A DNA stretch of 48,954 nucleotides from Bacteroides sp. Lineage in GTDB: Bacteria > Bacteroidota > Bacteroidia > Bacteroidales > Muribaculaceae. The notes below the pieces were generated by a model. The model saw only the letters and a program-made list of their open reading frames with translations. It did no database searches and was not told where the DNA came from. The stretch lies in NCBI GenBank assembly GCA_014801815.1, contig JAAVDM010000017.1, positions 1 to 48,954 of the forward strand, given 5' to 3'. A program made the position numbers and the translations under genes. This document shows, one piece after another, positions 28,611-37,686 of this stretch (position 1 is the stretch's first letter; every line of letters begins with the position of its first letter).

Positions 28611-28644
28611 CAACTTCAACGCTCTAATTCTAGCTTTGAAGTTG
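28611..28644 (-). terminator. Hairpin downstream of the mobilisation-gene remnant
   Basis: CAACTTCAA (28611-28619) pairs with TTGAAGTTG (28636-28644), and GCT/AGC extends the stem after one mismatch. It lies just past the stop of the minus-strand remnant. Confidence 0.45.
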
Positions 28645-28665
28645 AGTTAGTCTAAAACTATTGCT

Positions 28666-29008
28666 TCATCTTAGCTTGAGTGCTTTCTTGGTGACTTTTA
28701 TTAGTTCCTGCTGAAAAGAGTCCAAAGCCTTTTGGGTAGTTTGTATCTCCGGCATCAGCACTTGCGAGATGTAGGAGGGTGAAAATAACCCTGCTACAGA
28801 AAGTTCGTTAGCCCTCTTGACAGACTGATTGAGGTTGCCGAAGATATGGAATATATCATCTTTGTATTTCCGGAAATAATTCCCAAGTTCGTTTATCAAA
28901 TCAAACCTCTGTTTTGCGTTGATGTCGGAGGACTCTTTTATCGCTGACTTATGTAATGTTCGACCGAGCCGAAGGCTACGGACTGTTTCTTTATTCGAGC
29001 ATACTCAT
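28666..29008 (-). pseudogene. MobC-like mobilisation protein remnant
   Basis: The minus-strand frame is open from 29004 to TAA-side stop at 28666 but has no ATG at its head. An ATG at 29006-29008 in another frame (MSMLE then stop) probably was the start, so a frameshift after the fourth or fifth codon broke the gene. The product reads NKETVRSLRLGRTLHKS, then a helical middle with the IFGNLNQSVKRANEL segment, which resembles the N-L-N-Q-x-x-x-x-x-N stretch of MobC/relaxosome proteins. A TTG at 28899 would still allow a 77-residue fragment. The family call is tentative. It suggests that the island once belonged to a mobilisable element. Confidence 0.4.
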
Positions 29009-29382
29009 CTCACGTGAGATTCCGCACATTTCCAGAAAGAGCAATATCCATTCATCGGCATGGCTTCTCGGGGATATATGTCAGGAGACGGCATACACCA
29101 TATAGCATACCTTCAGCTTCTCCTTCGAGATTACGCCGACCGCTCCCTTTTCAGATTTGATGTTCATGAAATTTGAGAGACCAAGCTGTGTGGAGAATGT
29201 GAACTGGCGGTCGTTACAGATCCCGTGAACAGTCATACACAGTCAGAGAGGCACCGTATCGCGCAACCTTTCGGTCTCGGTCAACAGCACTTTTCTCATG
29301 GCTTTCTCTCCTCCCTGACATGCCGTATGTCCGTCAGGATGGCTATTGGCTATGCTGTCAATGCGAGTCTTTATATTATAAA
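29009..29382. other. Decayed sequence without an intact gene
   Basis: Short minus-strand frames are visible and are closed by stops: one ending SHADEWILLFLEMCGISREM at about 28992-29080 overlapping the mobilisation start, and one at about 29078-29210 containing FSTQLGLSNFMNIKSEKGAV. They look like pieces of former genes of the same element, but I recognise no family. Confidence 0.4.
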
Positions 29383-29418
29383 GAGATTGCTCCATTCATT
29401 AAGTAATGGAGTAATCTC
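29383..29418 (-). terminator. Terminator hairpin of the NAD(P)-binding reductase gene
   Basis: GAGATTGCTCCATT (29383-29396) pairs with AATGGAGTAATCTC (29405-29418), 14 bp with one G-U-type position and an 8-nt loop, 24 bp past the stop at 29442. Confidence 0.65.
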
Positions 29419-29441
29419 ATACTTGTTTTAATTATATTGAA

Positions 29442-30098
29442 TTAGTATGCCACAGTGAAGCGTTCCTGATGATGCTTCGGTTCGAGAAGTTCATCAATCA
29501 TTGCCATAGCATAATCCTCGACGGATATGAAACTGTCGCCTTTCTCATCCACAAGCAAGTCGTCTTTGCCTACGCGATAGTGGCCGGTACGTGTGCCCGG
29601 TTGTAAGTTCCCGAGATTAGCAGCCGGTGAAAGGAAAATCCAGTCAAGGTCTTTCTCCTTGGTAAGAGTATTCAAATAGAATTCTCCGAGTGATTTCACT
29701 CCCGGAATCCATGATTCGGGCAACGTGCCGGTATCGATCAGACGCACACCGGGTTTTACGAACAGAGTACCTGCGCCACCTACGATAAGTACTCTTTTGA
29801 CTCCGGCTTTCTTTGCCCCTTCAAGAATCTTTGGATAATTCTCAAGGGTCTCTTCATAGAGGCGTGGATTTGCCCATCCGGGATTGTAGGCGGATACAAT
29901 GGCATCTGCTCCTTTTGCAACCGATGCGATAACTTCCGGGTCAGTTATATCACCTTTTATAACGGTGAGTAAAGGGTTTTCTGTTTTTACCTTTGCCGGG
30001 TCGCGTACTATGGCTGTAACTTCAACTCCGCGATCAAGGGCTTCTTTAAGAAGAGCGCTGCCGACAAAGCCGGTGGCTCCGAGTAATACGATTTTCAT
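29442..30098 (-). CDS. NAD(P)-binding (NmrA/atypical SDR-type) oxidoreductase
   Basis: This 218-residue protein starts with the Rossmann motif LLGATGFVGSALLKEAL and continues with IVRDPAKV, the basic stretch that favours NADP(H). The middle has GADAIVSAYNP and RVLIVGGAGTLFVKPG, typical of the short NAD(P)H-binding proteins of the YwnB or NmrA-like atypical SDR group. The classic Tyr-x-x-x-Lys site is not evident. The substrate is unknown; such genes often answer redox or electrophile stress. It is the first intact chromosomal-type gene to the right of the restriction island, with GC content back to the background. Confidence 0.8.
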   Translation of the reverse strand: MKIVLLGATGFVGSALLKEALDRGVEVTAIVRDPAKVKTENPLLTVIKGDITDPEVIASVAKGADAIVSAYNPGWANPRLYEETLENYPKILEGAKKAGVKRVLIVGGAGTLFVKPGVRLIDTGTLPESWIPGVKSLGEFYLNTLTKEKDLDWIFLSPAANLGNLQPGTRTGHYRVGKDDLLVDEKGDSFISVEDYAMAMIDELLEPKHHQERFTVAY

Positions 30099-30544
30099 AA
30101 TCTAAATATTTTGAATTATAATTATAAAAAATATTCACTTACTTTGCTTTCGCAATTCACTTTCTATAACACATTGAAAATATAATTGGTTCGTGGCTAA
30201 TTATCAATTAGTTACTGCTGTTATAGCTACTTACCTCTGAGAAACAATTATTGAAAAACAGATTCTTAATAAGAATAAAAGCAATAAAAATTTATGGAAA
30301 ATTTTTTTAAATATAGTAATGCGAATAGCTTTAAGGAACTTAAAATAACCTATCTGCCGGATAGAGATATACATTTATAATATTGGGGGTATGGTATCTT
30401 TGGGCGACAGATAGTTTGTGCTATAAGGCTGAGAAGGTGAAGTAAATGGGCAAATGGGGGCTAAGAAGGTTGGAGAAGATAGGATTTAAGTGTAATTTCG
30501 CAGTATAAAATCTGTATTAGTGTCAGAAAAATTGCTTGTTCATT
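30099..30544. other. Intergenic region between divergent genes
   Basis: The region is AT-rich. A perfect TATCTTTG box at 30395-30402 (plus) could drive the MATE gene through a 140-bp leader, and TAATTTCG at 30493-30500 is a weaker, nearer box. A 20-codon ORF (30446-30508, MGKWGLRRLEKIGFK...) lies in the leader and might be a leader peptide or chance. Nothing else is recognised. Confidence 0.45.
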
Positions 30545-31930
30545 ATGATGAAAGGAAGTGAGACTGCGGTCAGTGGCGGTCGTCCGCCACGGCTCAATAG
30601 AATGATAGCGTCGCTGGCCGTACCGGCAGTGGTGAGCAATATCACTGTGCCGCTGTTGGGACTGAGTGATACGGCTATTTCAGGCCATTTGGGTTCGACG
30701 GCGTATCTCGGTGCTATGGCAGTGGCGGCGATGATGCTGAATGTGGTGACGTGGCTGTGCGGATTTCTGCGTATGGGCACTACCGGTCTGACGGCTGTGG
30801 CTTACGGTGGTGGCGATACGTCGGCACAGTGGCGTACGTTGGTGCGTTCCGTGACGATAGCACTCGGAATCGGAGTACTGATAGTGTTGCTGCAGCAACC
30901 GTTGGTAAGACTTTTCACATGGTGGACCGGCTCAGCCGGAGAAGTGGGCGACTATTCTGCACTTTATTTTTCGATAGCTGTGTGGGGTATACCGCCTGCA
31001 TTGGCTACAATGGCTATGAGCGGCTGGTTTATTGGTATGCAGAATACTGTCTGGCCGATGGCTGTCGCAATAGTTACCAATCTACTGAATATAGGTCTGA
31101 GTCTGTTGCTCGCCATAGTTGCAGGATATGGCTTCGAGGGGGTAGCATGGGGTACAGCCTGTGCCAACTGGCTCGGAGCGTTACTGATACTGTGGGCTGT
31201 GATGCGGCGTATGAGGGGTGTGAGACGACCGGAATGGAAGGTGCTGTTAGGGCGCGGAGGCTGGAGCCGTTACTTTACAGTAAATGCCAATCTCTTCCTG
31301 CGCTCTGCCTGCGTGATGGCAGTAAGTGTCAGTATGACTTCCGTAGGTTCGCGTCTTGGTGAGGAAACGCTGGCGGCTAACGCTCTGATGATGCAATTTT
31401 TTGTATTCTTCTCGTTTGTCATGGACGGTCTGGCCTTTGCCGGCGAAGCTCTGACAGGACGTTATGCCGGTGCCGGCGAACGTGAGGCACTGTTAGCATC
31501 TGTGAAGAGACTTTTGTTATGGTCGGCTGTAATGGCAGTGCTATTCAGCGGTGTCTACACATTATGGGCAGCCGATATAATGGCTCTTATAACCGATTTG
31601 CCCGGAGTGGTTGAGGTGGCGTCCGGCTACAGGATATGGCTGTCACTGTTACCGTTGCTGACGGTAGCCGCCTTTATATTCGATGGTTTTTATATCGGAA
31701 TGCTTCATACACGGCAGATGTTGTATGCCACGTTTGCCGGGATGAGTGTGTTTATGATACTGACATTTGTACACGTTGATGCCGGGAAGATTGTTGTCGG
31801 TCTGCCCGATAACGCTATGCTTTGGAGTGCGTTCCTGACGTGGTTAGCTGTACGCGGCGGAGTTCTGGGCTTTCTGCTGCCACGTCTGCTGTCTGCCCGT
31901 ACAGTTGAAAAACTCACTCATACTAACTGA
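30545..31930 (+). CDS. MATE-family efflux transporter (DinF-like)
   Basis: This 461-residue inner-membrane protein has about 12 hydrophobic segments in two similar halves, as in MATE exporters, which expel cationic drugs or metabolites in exchange for Na+ or H+. The N-terminal LNRMIASLAVPAVVSNITVP with the LGLSDTAISGHLGSTAYLGAMAV stretch is the usual MATE opening. The DinF-like subgroup is suggested by the FSFVMDGLAFAGEALTGRYAGA region. I start it at the ATG at 30545 rather than the upstream TTG. ispE follows after 26 bp on the same strand and may be co-transcribed. Confidence 0.88.
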   Translation: MMKGSETAVSGGRPPRLNRMIASLAVPAVVSNITVPLLGLSDTAISGHLGSTAYLGAMAVAAMMLNVVTWLCGFLRMGTTGLTAVAYGGGDTSAQWRTLVRSVTIALGIGVLIVLLQQPLVRLFTWWTGSAGEVGDYSALYFSIAVWGIPPALATMAMSGWFIGMQNTVWPMAVAIVTNLLNIGLSLLLAIVAGYGFEGVAWGTACANWLGALLILWAVMRRMRGVRRPEWKVLLGRGGWSRYFTVNANLFLRSACVMAVSVSMTSVGSRLGEETLAANALMMQFFVFFSFVMDGLAFAGEALTGRYAGAGEREALLASVKRLLLWSAVMAVLFSGVYTLWAADIMALITDLPGVVEVASGYRIWLSLLPLLTVAAFIFDGFYIGMLHTRQMLYATFAGMSVFMILTFVHVDAGKIVVGLPDNAMLWSAFLTWLAVRGGVLGFLLPRLLSARTVEKLTHTN

Positions 31931-31956
31931 AGAACGAACAATAATAAATCAAAATC

Positions 31957-32838
31957 ATGATAAAATTCGTAAACGCCAAAATCAATTTGGGTCTTGACAT
32001 TGTGGCGCGTCGTGCAGACGGTTATCATGACCTGCAGACAGTGTTTTATCCTGTCGGTGTACTGAGCGGAACACCGCGTTCGCCCCGGCCTTTTGATGAC
32101 ATACTTGAGATTGTACCTGCTGACAGTGAGGATACGCTTTTGCTTACCGGACGCAGTGTCGACTGTCCGCGTGAGCGCAATCTGGTGTGGCGCGCTCTGT
32201 GTGCATACCGAGAGAGGCTTGAACGCGAGGGACTCAACGGGCGTCTCGGCCCTGTGTCGCTGACATTAGATAAACATCTGCCTGACGGTGCCGGACTCGG
32301 AGGCGGAAGTGCCGATGCCACATTTACTCTTGAAGCGCTTGAGGAGCTTTCAGAAGGAGCTTTAGGGCGTGAGGCACTGGCAGAAATAGCTCTGTCGTTA
32401 GGAGCCGACTGTCCCTTTTTCCTGCTTAACCGTTGTGCGTATGCCCGGGGAGTAGGGGAGAAACTTGAAGAGTTGCCGCTGTCACTGGCCGAAATGTGGT
32501 GTGTTATAGTCAAGCCTCCGGTGTCTATCTCCACTGCGCGTGCCTTTGCCGGAGTGACACCGGCTGTGCCTACTTTTGACCTTCGCAGACTGCCTGAACT
32601 GCCTGTGTCTGAATGGCGCGGAACAGTTAAAAATGATTTTGAGCAGTCGCTTTTCCCTCAATTCCCTCAGTTAGCTGAAATAAAAGAGGCTCTTTATGCG
32701 TCAGGTGCTGTATATGCATCTATGAGCGGTTCTGGAAGTTCACTGTACGGACTTTTTGATAATTATGACACAGCTCTGAAAACGTACGAACATTGGGAGT
32801 CAACCGATACGGCTGTTTGGTTGTTGTTATTGACGTAA
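31957..32838 (+). CDS. ispE: 4-diphosphocytidyl-2-C-methyl-D-erythritol kinase
   Basis: IspE phosphorylates CDP-methylerythritol in the non-mevalonate isoprenoid pathway. The 293-residue GHMP kinase begins with FVNAKINLGLDIVARRADGYH, has the ATP loop LPDGAGLGGGSADA and the C-terminal MSGSGSSLYGLF motif. The start at MIKFVNAKINLGL is supported by family alignment. It follows the MATE gene by 26 bp; grpE, behind its own sigma-54-like promoter, follows. Confidence 0.93.
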   Translation: MIKFVNAKINLGLDIVARRADGYHDLQTVFYPVGVLSGTPRSPRPFDDILEIVPADSEDTLLLTGRSVDCPRERNLVWRALCAYRERLEREGLNGRLGPVSLTLDKHLPDGAGLGGGSADATFTLEALEELSEGALGREALAEIALSLGADCPFFLLNRCAYARGVGEKLEELPLSLAEMWCVIVKPPVSISTARAFAGVTPAVPTFDLRRLPELPVSEWRGTVKNDFEQSLFPQFPQLAEIKEALYASGAVYASMSGSGSSLYGLFDNYDTALKTYEHWESTDTAVWLLLLT

Positions 32839-32887
32839 GCCGATATTAATTCGTACTTCGTAAAGATAGAATGAATTACTTAAAAAT

Positions 32888-32902
32888 TGGCACGTTTTTT
32901 GA
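32888..32902 (+). promoter_or_regulatory. Sigma-54-like promoter of grpE-dnaJ
   Basis: TGGCACG, four bases, then TTGA gives the exact RpoN spacing (TGGCACG-N4-TTGC) with one mismatch at the final C of the -12 element. The predicted start would be about 16 bp before the grpE ATG at 32930. Confidence 0.45.
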
Positions 32903-32929
32903 AGCAGGAAATTATAAAAATACCATATC

Positions 32930-33556
32930 ATGTCAATGAATAACAATCAAAATCAAGATAATTTTAACGGCGAAGAGCCTAAGTTCGACGCCGAGTCTTT
33001 ACGCGAAGAACAGGGTGCAGCAGCAGCCGAGAAAATAGAGGAAGAGATGGGTGAGGCTATCACCGCAGCCGAGGAACAGCCGGAAGATGAGGTCACTGCA
33101 CTGCGTAAGCAGGTTGATGCCCTCAGTGCCGATGTAGCTAAGGAAAAGAAGGAATACATGTTCCTTATGGCTGAATTTGACAACTTCCGCAAGCGTACAC
33201 TGCGTGAGAAATCAGAACTTATCAAGAATGCCGGTGAGAATGTGCTGAAGGGTCTGCTCCCGATAGTAGACGACTTTGAGCGTGGTCTGAAGGCAGCCGG
33301 CGACAGTCCTGATTCTCAGAGTGTCAGAGAAGGTATGGAGCTTATATACAACAAGCTCAAAAAGTATATGGAGCAGAATGGCGTCAAGGAGATGGATCCT
33401 GCCGACGACACTTTCGATACCGAACGTCACGAGGCTATATCGGTGATACCGGTGCCTGACGAAAGCAAGAAAGGCAAGATAATCGACACCGTTACCAAGG
33501 GCTATATGCTCAACGATAAGGTGCTGCGTCACGCTAAGGTTGTTGTGGGTCAGTAA
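32930..33556 (+). CDS. grpE: GrpE nucleotide-exchange factor
   Basis: GrpE releases ADP from DnaK in the chaperone cycle. The first 60 residues are acidic and disordered. A coiled coil (about 65-100) and the GrpE core follow, with FDNFRKRTLREKSELIKNAG and the LLPIVDDFERGL segment. The end (GYMLNDKVLRHAKVVV) is the characteristic beta-domain tail. The 208-residue length is normal. dnaJ starts 54 bp downstream on the same strand, while dnaK is not in the window. A sigma-54-like element lies just upstream. Confidence 0.95.
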   Translation: MSMNNNQNQDNFNGEEPKFDAESLREEQGAAAAEKIEEEMGEAITAAEEQPEDEVTALRKQVDALSADVAKEKKEYMFLMAEFDNFRKRTLREKSELIKNAGENVLKGLLPIVDDFERGLKAAGDSPDSQSVREGMELIYNKLKKYMEQNGVKEMDPADDTFDTERHEAISVIPVPDESKKGKIIDTVTKGYMLNDKVLRHAKVVVGQ

Positions 33557-33610
33557 TGGCTTTACAGCAAAGATAACACACTATAGACCCCTTAAAACAA
33601 AACAACAACC

Positions 33611-34804
33611 ATGGCTGATAATAAAAGAGATTACTATGAAGTGCTTGGCGTATCAAAAAACGCCACACCCGATGAGATAAAGAAGGCCTACCGTAAGATG
33701 GCCGTCAAATATCACCCCGATAAGAATCCCGGTGATAAGGAAGCTGAGGAGAAATTTAAGGAGGCCGCTGAAGCATACGATGTACTGAGCGATGCCGACA
33801 AGCGTGCCAAGTACGATAAATTCGGTCACTCAATGGGTCCTCAGGGGTTCGGTGGAGGCGGTGGTGGCTTCCATGCCGGTGGTATGTCAATGGAAGACAT
33901 CTTCTCGCAGTTTGGCGATATTTTCGGTGGTCATTTTGGTGGCGGCTTTGGCGGATTCGGCGATGATTTCGGCGGTCAGGCTCCGCGTCAGCATGTCAAC
34001 AAGGGTACCGATCTGCGTATCACCGTGAAGGTGACACTCAAGGATATAATGGATGGTGTTGACAAGAAGATAAAGATTCCGCGTCTTGTGGCTTGTGAGC
34101 ACTGTAAAGGTACCGGAGCTAAGGACGGCACAGCCTTTAAGACATGTCCGCGCTGTCACGGCACAGGCTATATCACCACAGTGCAGCAGACTATTCTGGG
34201 TGCCATGCAGAGTCAGCAGGTGTGTCCCGAATGTGAAGGCGAAGGTAAAATCATATCCGAACCCTGTACTTACTGTAACGGTACTGGCGTAGAGAAGAAA
34301 GAGGAGATTGTAAGTTTCCACATTCCGGCCGGTGTTGAGGACGGAATGATTCTTACTCTTCGCGGACAGGGCAATGCTCCGCGTCACGGCGGTGTCAACG
34401 GTGACTTGCTCATCGTGATACAGGAGGAGAAGAACAGCGAGCTGATACGTGACGGTGATGACCTTATCTATAATCTGATGCTTGACTTCCCGACAGCATC
34501 GTTGGGTGGCAGTGCCGAAGTGCCTACAGTGGGTGGTCGCGCACGTCTGAAGATTCCGGCAGGTACACAGCCGGGTAAGGTACTCCGTTTGCGTGGTAAG
34601 GGTCTGCCGCGTATGAACAGCAACGTCAAGGGTGACCTGCTCGTAAACGTGATGGTTTATGTTCCCGAAGAACTTTCCGACACTGAGAAGGCAGCTATCG
34701 AGAGCCTGAAAGACTCATCGAACATTGTTCCTACCGAGTCGACAGCCAAACGTATATTCTCACGTCTGCGTCATATCTTTAATAAGGAGAACCGAGGCGT
34801 ATAA
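33611..34804 (+). CDS. dnaJ: DnaJ co-chaperone
   Basis: DnaJ hands unfolded proteins to DnaK and triggers its ATPase. All domains are present: J domain (about 5-70) with His35-Pro36-Asp37, a long Gly/Phe-rich linker (about 75-125, [16 protein letters not shown]), four zinc-finger repeats of the CxxCxGxG type ([32 protein letters not shown]), and the two beta-sandwich C-terminal domains. The 397-residue length is standard. It forms an operon with grpE and ends at a long bidirectional hairpin. Confidence 0.97.
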   Translation: MADNKRDYYEVLGVSKNATPDEIKKAYRKMAVKYHPDKNPGDKEAEEKFKEAAEAYDVLSDADKRAKYDKFGHSMGPQGFGGGGGGFHAGGMSMEDIFSQFGDIFGGHFGGGFGGFGDDFGGQAPRQHVNKGTDLRITVKVTLKDIMDGVDKKIKIPRLVACEHCKGTGAKDGTAFKTCPRCHGTGYITTVQQTILGAMQSQQVCPECEGEGKIISEPCTYCNGTGVEKKEEIVSFHIPAGVEDGMILTLRGQGNAPRHGGVNGDLLIVIQEEKNSELIRDGDDLIYNLMLDFPTASLGGSAEVPTVGGRARLKIPAGTQPGKVLRLRGKGLPRMNSNVKGDLLVNVMVYVPEELSDTEKAAIESLKDSSNIVPTESTAKRIFSRLRHIFNKENRGV

Positions 34805-34811
34805 TATAAGA

Positions 34812-34885
34812 TTAGACAGAATAAAAACGGAGCGCCTCCGCTTATCTGACGATAAGCGGAGGCGCTCCGTTTTTATTCTGTCTAA
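34812..34885. terminator. Bidirectional terminator between dnaJ and the M6 peptidase gene
   Basis: Bases 34812-34846 pair perfectly with 34851-34885 (35 bp, loop TGAC). A-rich and T-rich stretches on both arms (AAAAA / TTTTT) allow termination in both directions between converging genes. Confidence 0.85.
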
Positions 34886-34887
34886 AA

Positions 34888-36735
34888 TTACAGTCTGATT
34901 TTCACAGCCGAATTGTCATCAAGGCGTACGATATAGATACCTGAAACGTTCAGACTTAGCGGAGTGGCGGCAGTGACTGTACCGGCATGGCATCCTGTTA
35001 TGTCATACACCTGTAGCGGGCTGTCTGACGAAGTGTACACCATTCCGTCGCGTACCCATACCCGAGCGTCCTGACGGTCGGCATTTATGCTCTTCACTGC
35101 ACTTGAGGCTGAAGTGAAGGTAATGACACGGCCATTCTCCTGTATGTTGGTCAGAGCATATTCAACAGGTTCCTGCTCCCAGTCGACAAATGCCGGTTTG
35201 GTATCCGGACCAAATTCGGTTATGTTCTTCGTACCCGGGAAGGCATCACCGGCACGGCTTATATTATCGCGTTTGTTGTCGGCCTCTATGAGATCTACAT
35301 ACTGATGAGTGCTGCTGTTATTGACTATGTTGGCGTCCCATATCGTTGGATTGTAGTCAACGTGCCATATCAACATGCCGTGTCCGGGGAGATAAAGGTC
35401 ATTGCCCTCCTGCTGACGGTTTTCAAGAATAAAGAATTCATTCTGCTTTTGTGTATGTACAATGAATGCTTCATTATTGTCAAGCATCGGATTGAGCGTA
35501 ACTTCGGACGACATTTCTATTTCCGTCGGCTGAAGCCAATCAAGGCAGTAGCGTTCATAAGCTGAATAGTTGGGTGGAGTACGTCCGTCGTTATTGTACG
35601 GTCCCATATCCAGCACAGACCATTCGCCGGGAGTGAATGCTCCGGTGTAGTTTGTGGCATAGAGGTCGGGCAAACCCATTACGTGGCTGAATTCGTGTAC
35701 GAATGTGCCGATACCGTCGGGTGTGCCGTTACCTTCGAGTTCTGACGAACAGGCGTAACGGTCAAGTAGCACGCCGTCGAACTCAAATACCTCACCTGGA
35801 CGTGCCGTGCTTATCTCCCATGAATGTGGCCAGATTGTCCATGCCATGCCTCCGTCGGCTTCACCGTAACCGGCATAGAATACGAACACATTATCTATAT
35901 AACCGTCTTCATCACGGTCATACTGACTGAAATCTACCGTCTCGTCAAGTGCTTCACATGCCTCGATGATAATTTCCTCCGGGCGTCGGTCAGTACCCCA
36001 TGTGTCATTGCCTCCGTAATAGTTGGCAGAGTGTGACAGTTTGACAGGGCCATAAACATCGAATTCAGGTAGGAAAAGACCCTTGGAATTCTCGATAAAC
36101 CAATCGCGTGCCGAACCTGTGCCGTTAAGGTCGGAGAACCCGGGTTCGTTGAGCATACGTGAGAAATAATCAAGCGGATCTTCGATAGTAAAGTTAAGAT
36201 TGGAATATTCTACAAGTATCACCAATCCTTTCTGATCGCCTTTGACAGGGAAATCCTCATTGAAGCGGCCGACATTGACGTGTTCCGATTCTTCCTCATT
36301 GTTATCGGTTATACGTTTCACTGTTGTTCTGTCAGCAGCGCCGGGCAAGGCACGCGGGGTAATGGAGCGGGAAGGTACTGAGGCTGCACGCAGTTCGTCA
36401 CGCAGTTCGAAGGCACGCTCTACGGCAGCACGGTCGAAAGCAACCGGAAGAGTACGGGCAGTTGCGTTGTCGGAAGCGACTATACCTGATGATACCGGCA
36501 GTCCGTCCTTGCCGACTGTAGCATAGGTGTAGCCGGAAGTCTCGTCATACATAAGTAGCGTGCCGTCAGCGGTAGTGACACGGTGGGCACGCTCATCACC
36601 TGTCACCATTATGGTAAGTACCGAACCGTCAGGCTGAGTGACAGTCCGCATCTGTCCCGGACGTGCCGGTACTGCCAGAGCTGTGCCGGCAGTAGCCAGA
36701 GAGAGGCCGAGAGTTATAAGTAATTTATGTTTCAT
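34888..36735 (-). CDS. Secreted M6-family metalloprotease with T9SS-like tail
   Basis: This 615-residue protein opens with a signal peptide (MKHKLLITLGLSLATAGTALA). A propeptide-like region of about 150 residues follows. The M6 (immune inhibitor A-like) catalytic domain has the zinc site HEFSHVMGLPD near residues 345-355. The last 60 residues (VYDITGCHAG, then LNVSGIYIVRLDD and a short basic end) look like the type A C-terminal sorting domain used by type IX secretion. It is therefore probably exported to the surface or outside and degrades proteins or host glycoproteins (inference). Its stop shares the 35-bp hairpin with dnaJ. Confidence 0.85.
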   Translation of the reverse strand: MKHKLLITLGLSLATAGTALAVPARPGQMRTVTQPDGSVLTIMVTGDERAHRVTTADGTLLMYDETSGYTYATVGKDGLPVSSGIVASDNATARTLPVAFDRAAVERAFELRDELRAASVPSRSITPRALPGAADRTTVKRITDNNEEESEHVNVGRFNEDFPVKGDQKGLVILVEYSNLNFTIEDPLDYFSRMLNEPGFSDLNGTGSARDWFIENSKGLFLPEFDVYGPVKLSHSANYYGGNDTWGTDRRPEEIIIEACEALDETVDFSQYDRDEDGYIDNVFVFYAGYGEADGGMAWTIWPHSWEISTARPGEVFEFDGVLLDRYACSSELEGNGTPDGIGTFVHEFSHVMGLPDLYATNYTGAFTPGEWSVLDMGPYNNDGRTPPNYSAYERYCLDWLQPTEIEMSSEVTLNPMLDNNEAFIVHTQKQNEFFILENRQQEGNDLYLPGHGMLIWHVDYNPTIWDANIVNNSSTHQYVDLIEADNKRDNISRAGDAFPGTKNITEFGPDTKPAFVDWEQEPVEYALTNIQENGRVITFTSASSAVKSINADRQDARVWVRDGMVYTSSDSPLQVYDITGCHAGTVTAATPLSLNVSGIYIVRLDDNSAVKIRL

Positions 36736-36784
36736 GTGTCCTGTAATGAGTGTAAAATATGTCTTTTTTAATAATAAGGATATG

Positions 36785-37348
36785 TCACATATCGAGATTG
36801 CCTATGGCTTCGGCTACTTTCTTGACAGCATGGTGGTAAGAAGCCTTGAGTGCGCCTACCGAGGTGCCGAGTATCTGCGACATCTCTTCGTATTTCATAT
36901 CGTCGTAGTATCGCATGTTGAATACCAGACGCTGTTTGTCAGGCAGACGTGCTATAGCCTTCTGAAGTTCTTTCTGAAGCTCGTCACCGTCGAAATATGT
37001 GTCGCTCTCAATACTGTTGAGCAGAAAGGAATCATCACTGTCATCATTGACCTGAGCTTTCATACGCTCGCGGTTGAGGAAGTTGATAGACTCGTTGACA
37101 GCTATTTTGAAGAGCCATGTCGACAACCTGGCGTCACCTCTGAAATTGGGCAGATGATTCCAGGCCTTGATGAAGGCGTTCTGCACGAGGTCATTGGCAT
37201 CGTCATGGCCTATGACCATCTTGCGTATCTGCCAGTACATCTGTTTGCCGTAGGTGCGCATAAGCAGATTGAAGGCCTGATGAGCCGTTTTGGGGTCCTG
37301 CAGGTCTTTGATGAGTTTCGCTTCGTCGATGGGGGCTTGGTATGACAT
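36785..37348 (-). CDS. ECF RNA polymerase sigma factor (RpoE-type)
   Basis: The 187-residue protein has sigma region 2 (about 25-95: DLVQNAFIKAWNHLPNFRGD, then RLSTWLFKIAVNESINFLNR) and region 4 (about 130-185: RLPDKQRLVFNMRYYDDMKY, then EEMSQILGTSVGALKASYHH), the two parts of an extracytoplasmic-function sigma factor. A short acidic linker joins them. It is divergent from a one-TM protein gene and a CpxP/Spy-like gene across a 338-bp gap, an order seen with sigma/anti-sigma modules, and it likely answers envelope stress. A CTAAATTA element at 37449-37456 is a one-mismatch -7 box on its strand. Confidence 0.92.
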   Translation of the reverse strand: MSYQAPIDEAKLIKDLQDPKTAHQAFNLLMRTYGKQMYWQIRKMVIGHDDANDLVQNAFIKAWNHLPNFRGDARLSTWLFKIAVNESINFLNRERMKAQVNDDSDDSFLLNSIESDTYFDGDELQKELQKAIARLPDKQRLVFNMRYYDDMKYEEMSQILGTSVGALKASYHHAVKKVAEAIGNLDM

Positions 37349-37686
37349 TGGTGGCCTGGGGGTTGTAGATAGAGTTAATGGATTGTCACCGGTCTCCGAC
37401 GTGCTGTGCCGAGGTGTGCGGCCGCAGAGGTGCGGCGGAGTAGCGGCGCTAAATTACTAAAAAATATTTAAGGCAGCCATATTCCTCTTAAATGTATAAC
37501 GTAATTTAACAATGTATATTTTACAGCCTCATTTTACGTGAAGCAAAAATAAGTGAGTGAACGTTAAAATTGGCATAGTGCTTAAACCCATAGCGCGGTA
37601 GAGTGTCATATCACCAAAATGCAGACCAGGAAGGTCTGTTTTAAATCCTAAATAACAGAAATCAACAGTAAAAAAGTATCCTGTAT
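37349..37686. promoter_or_regulatory. Divergent promoter region of the sigma-factor locus
   Basis: The stretch holds a GC-rich part near the sigma gene and an AT-rich part near 37687. A hairpin CAGACC/GGTCTG (37622-37627 and 37633-37638) followed by TTTT looks like a small intrinsic terminator or attenuator in the leader of the plus-strand gene; a 10-codon ORF starts at 37619 inside it. TGGCATA at 37571-37577 vaguely recalls a sigma-54 -24 box. Confidence 0.4.

Noticed and set aside
30446..30508. 20-codon ORF in the leader of the MATE gene
   Set aside because: It has no recognisable feature beyond basic residues; kept only as a remark in the intergenic entry.
37571..37585. Second sigma-54-like promoter (TGGCATA-N4-TTAA)
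   Set aside because: The -12 half lacks the required GC, so the match is weak compared with the one before grpE.
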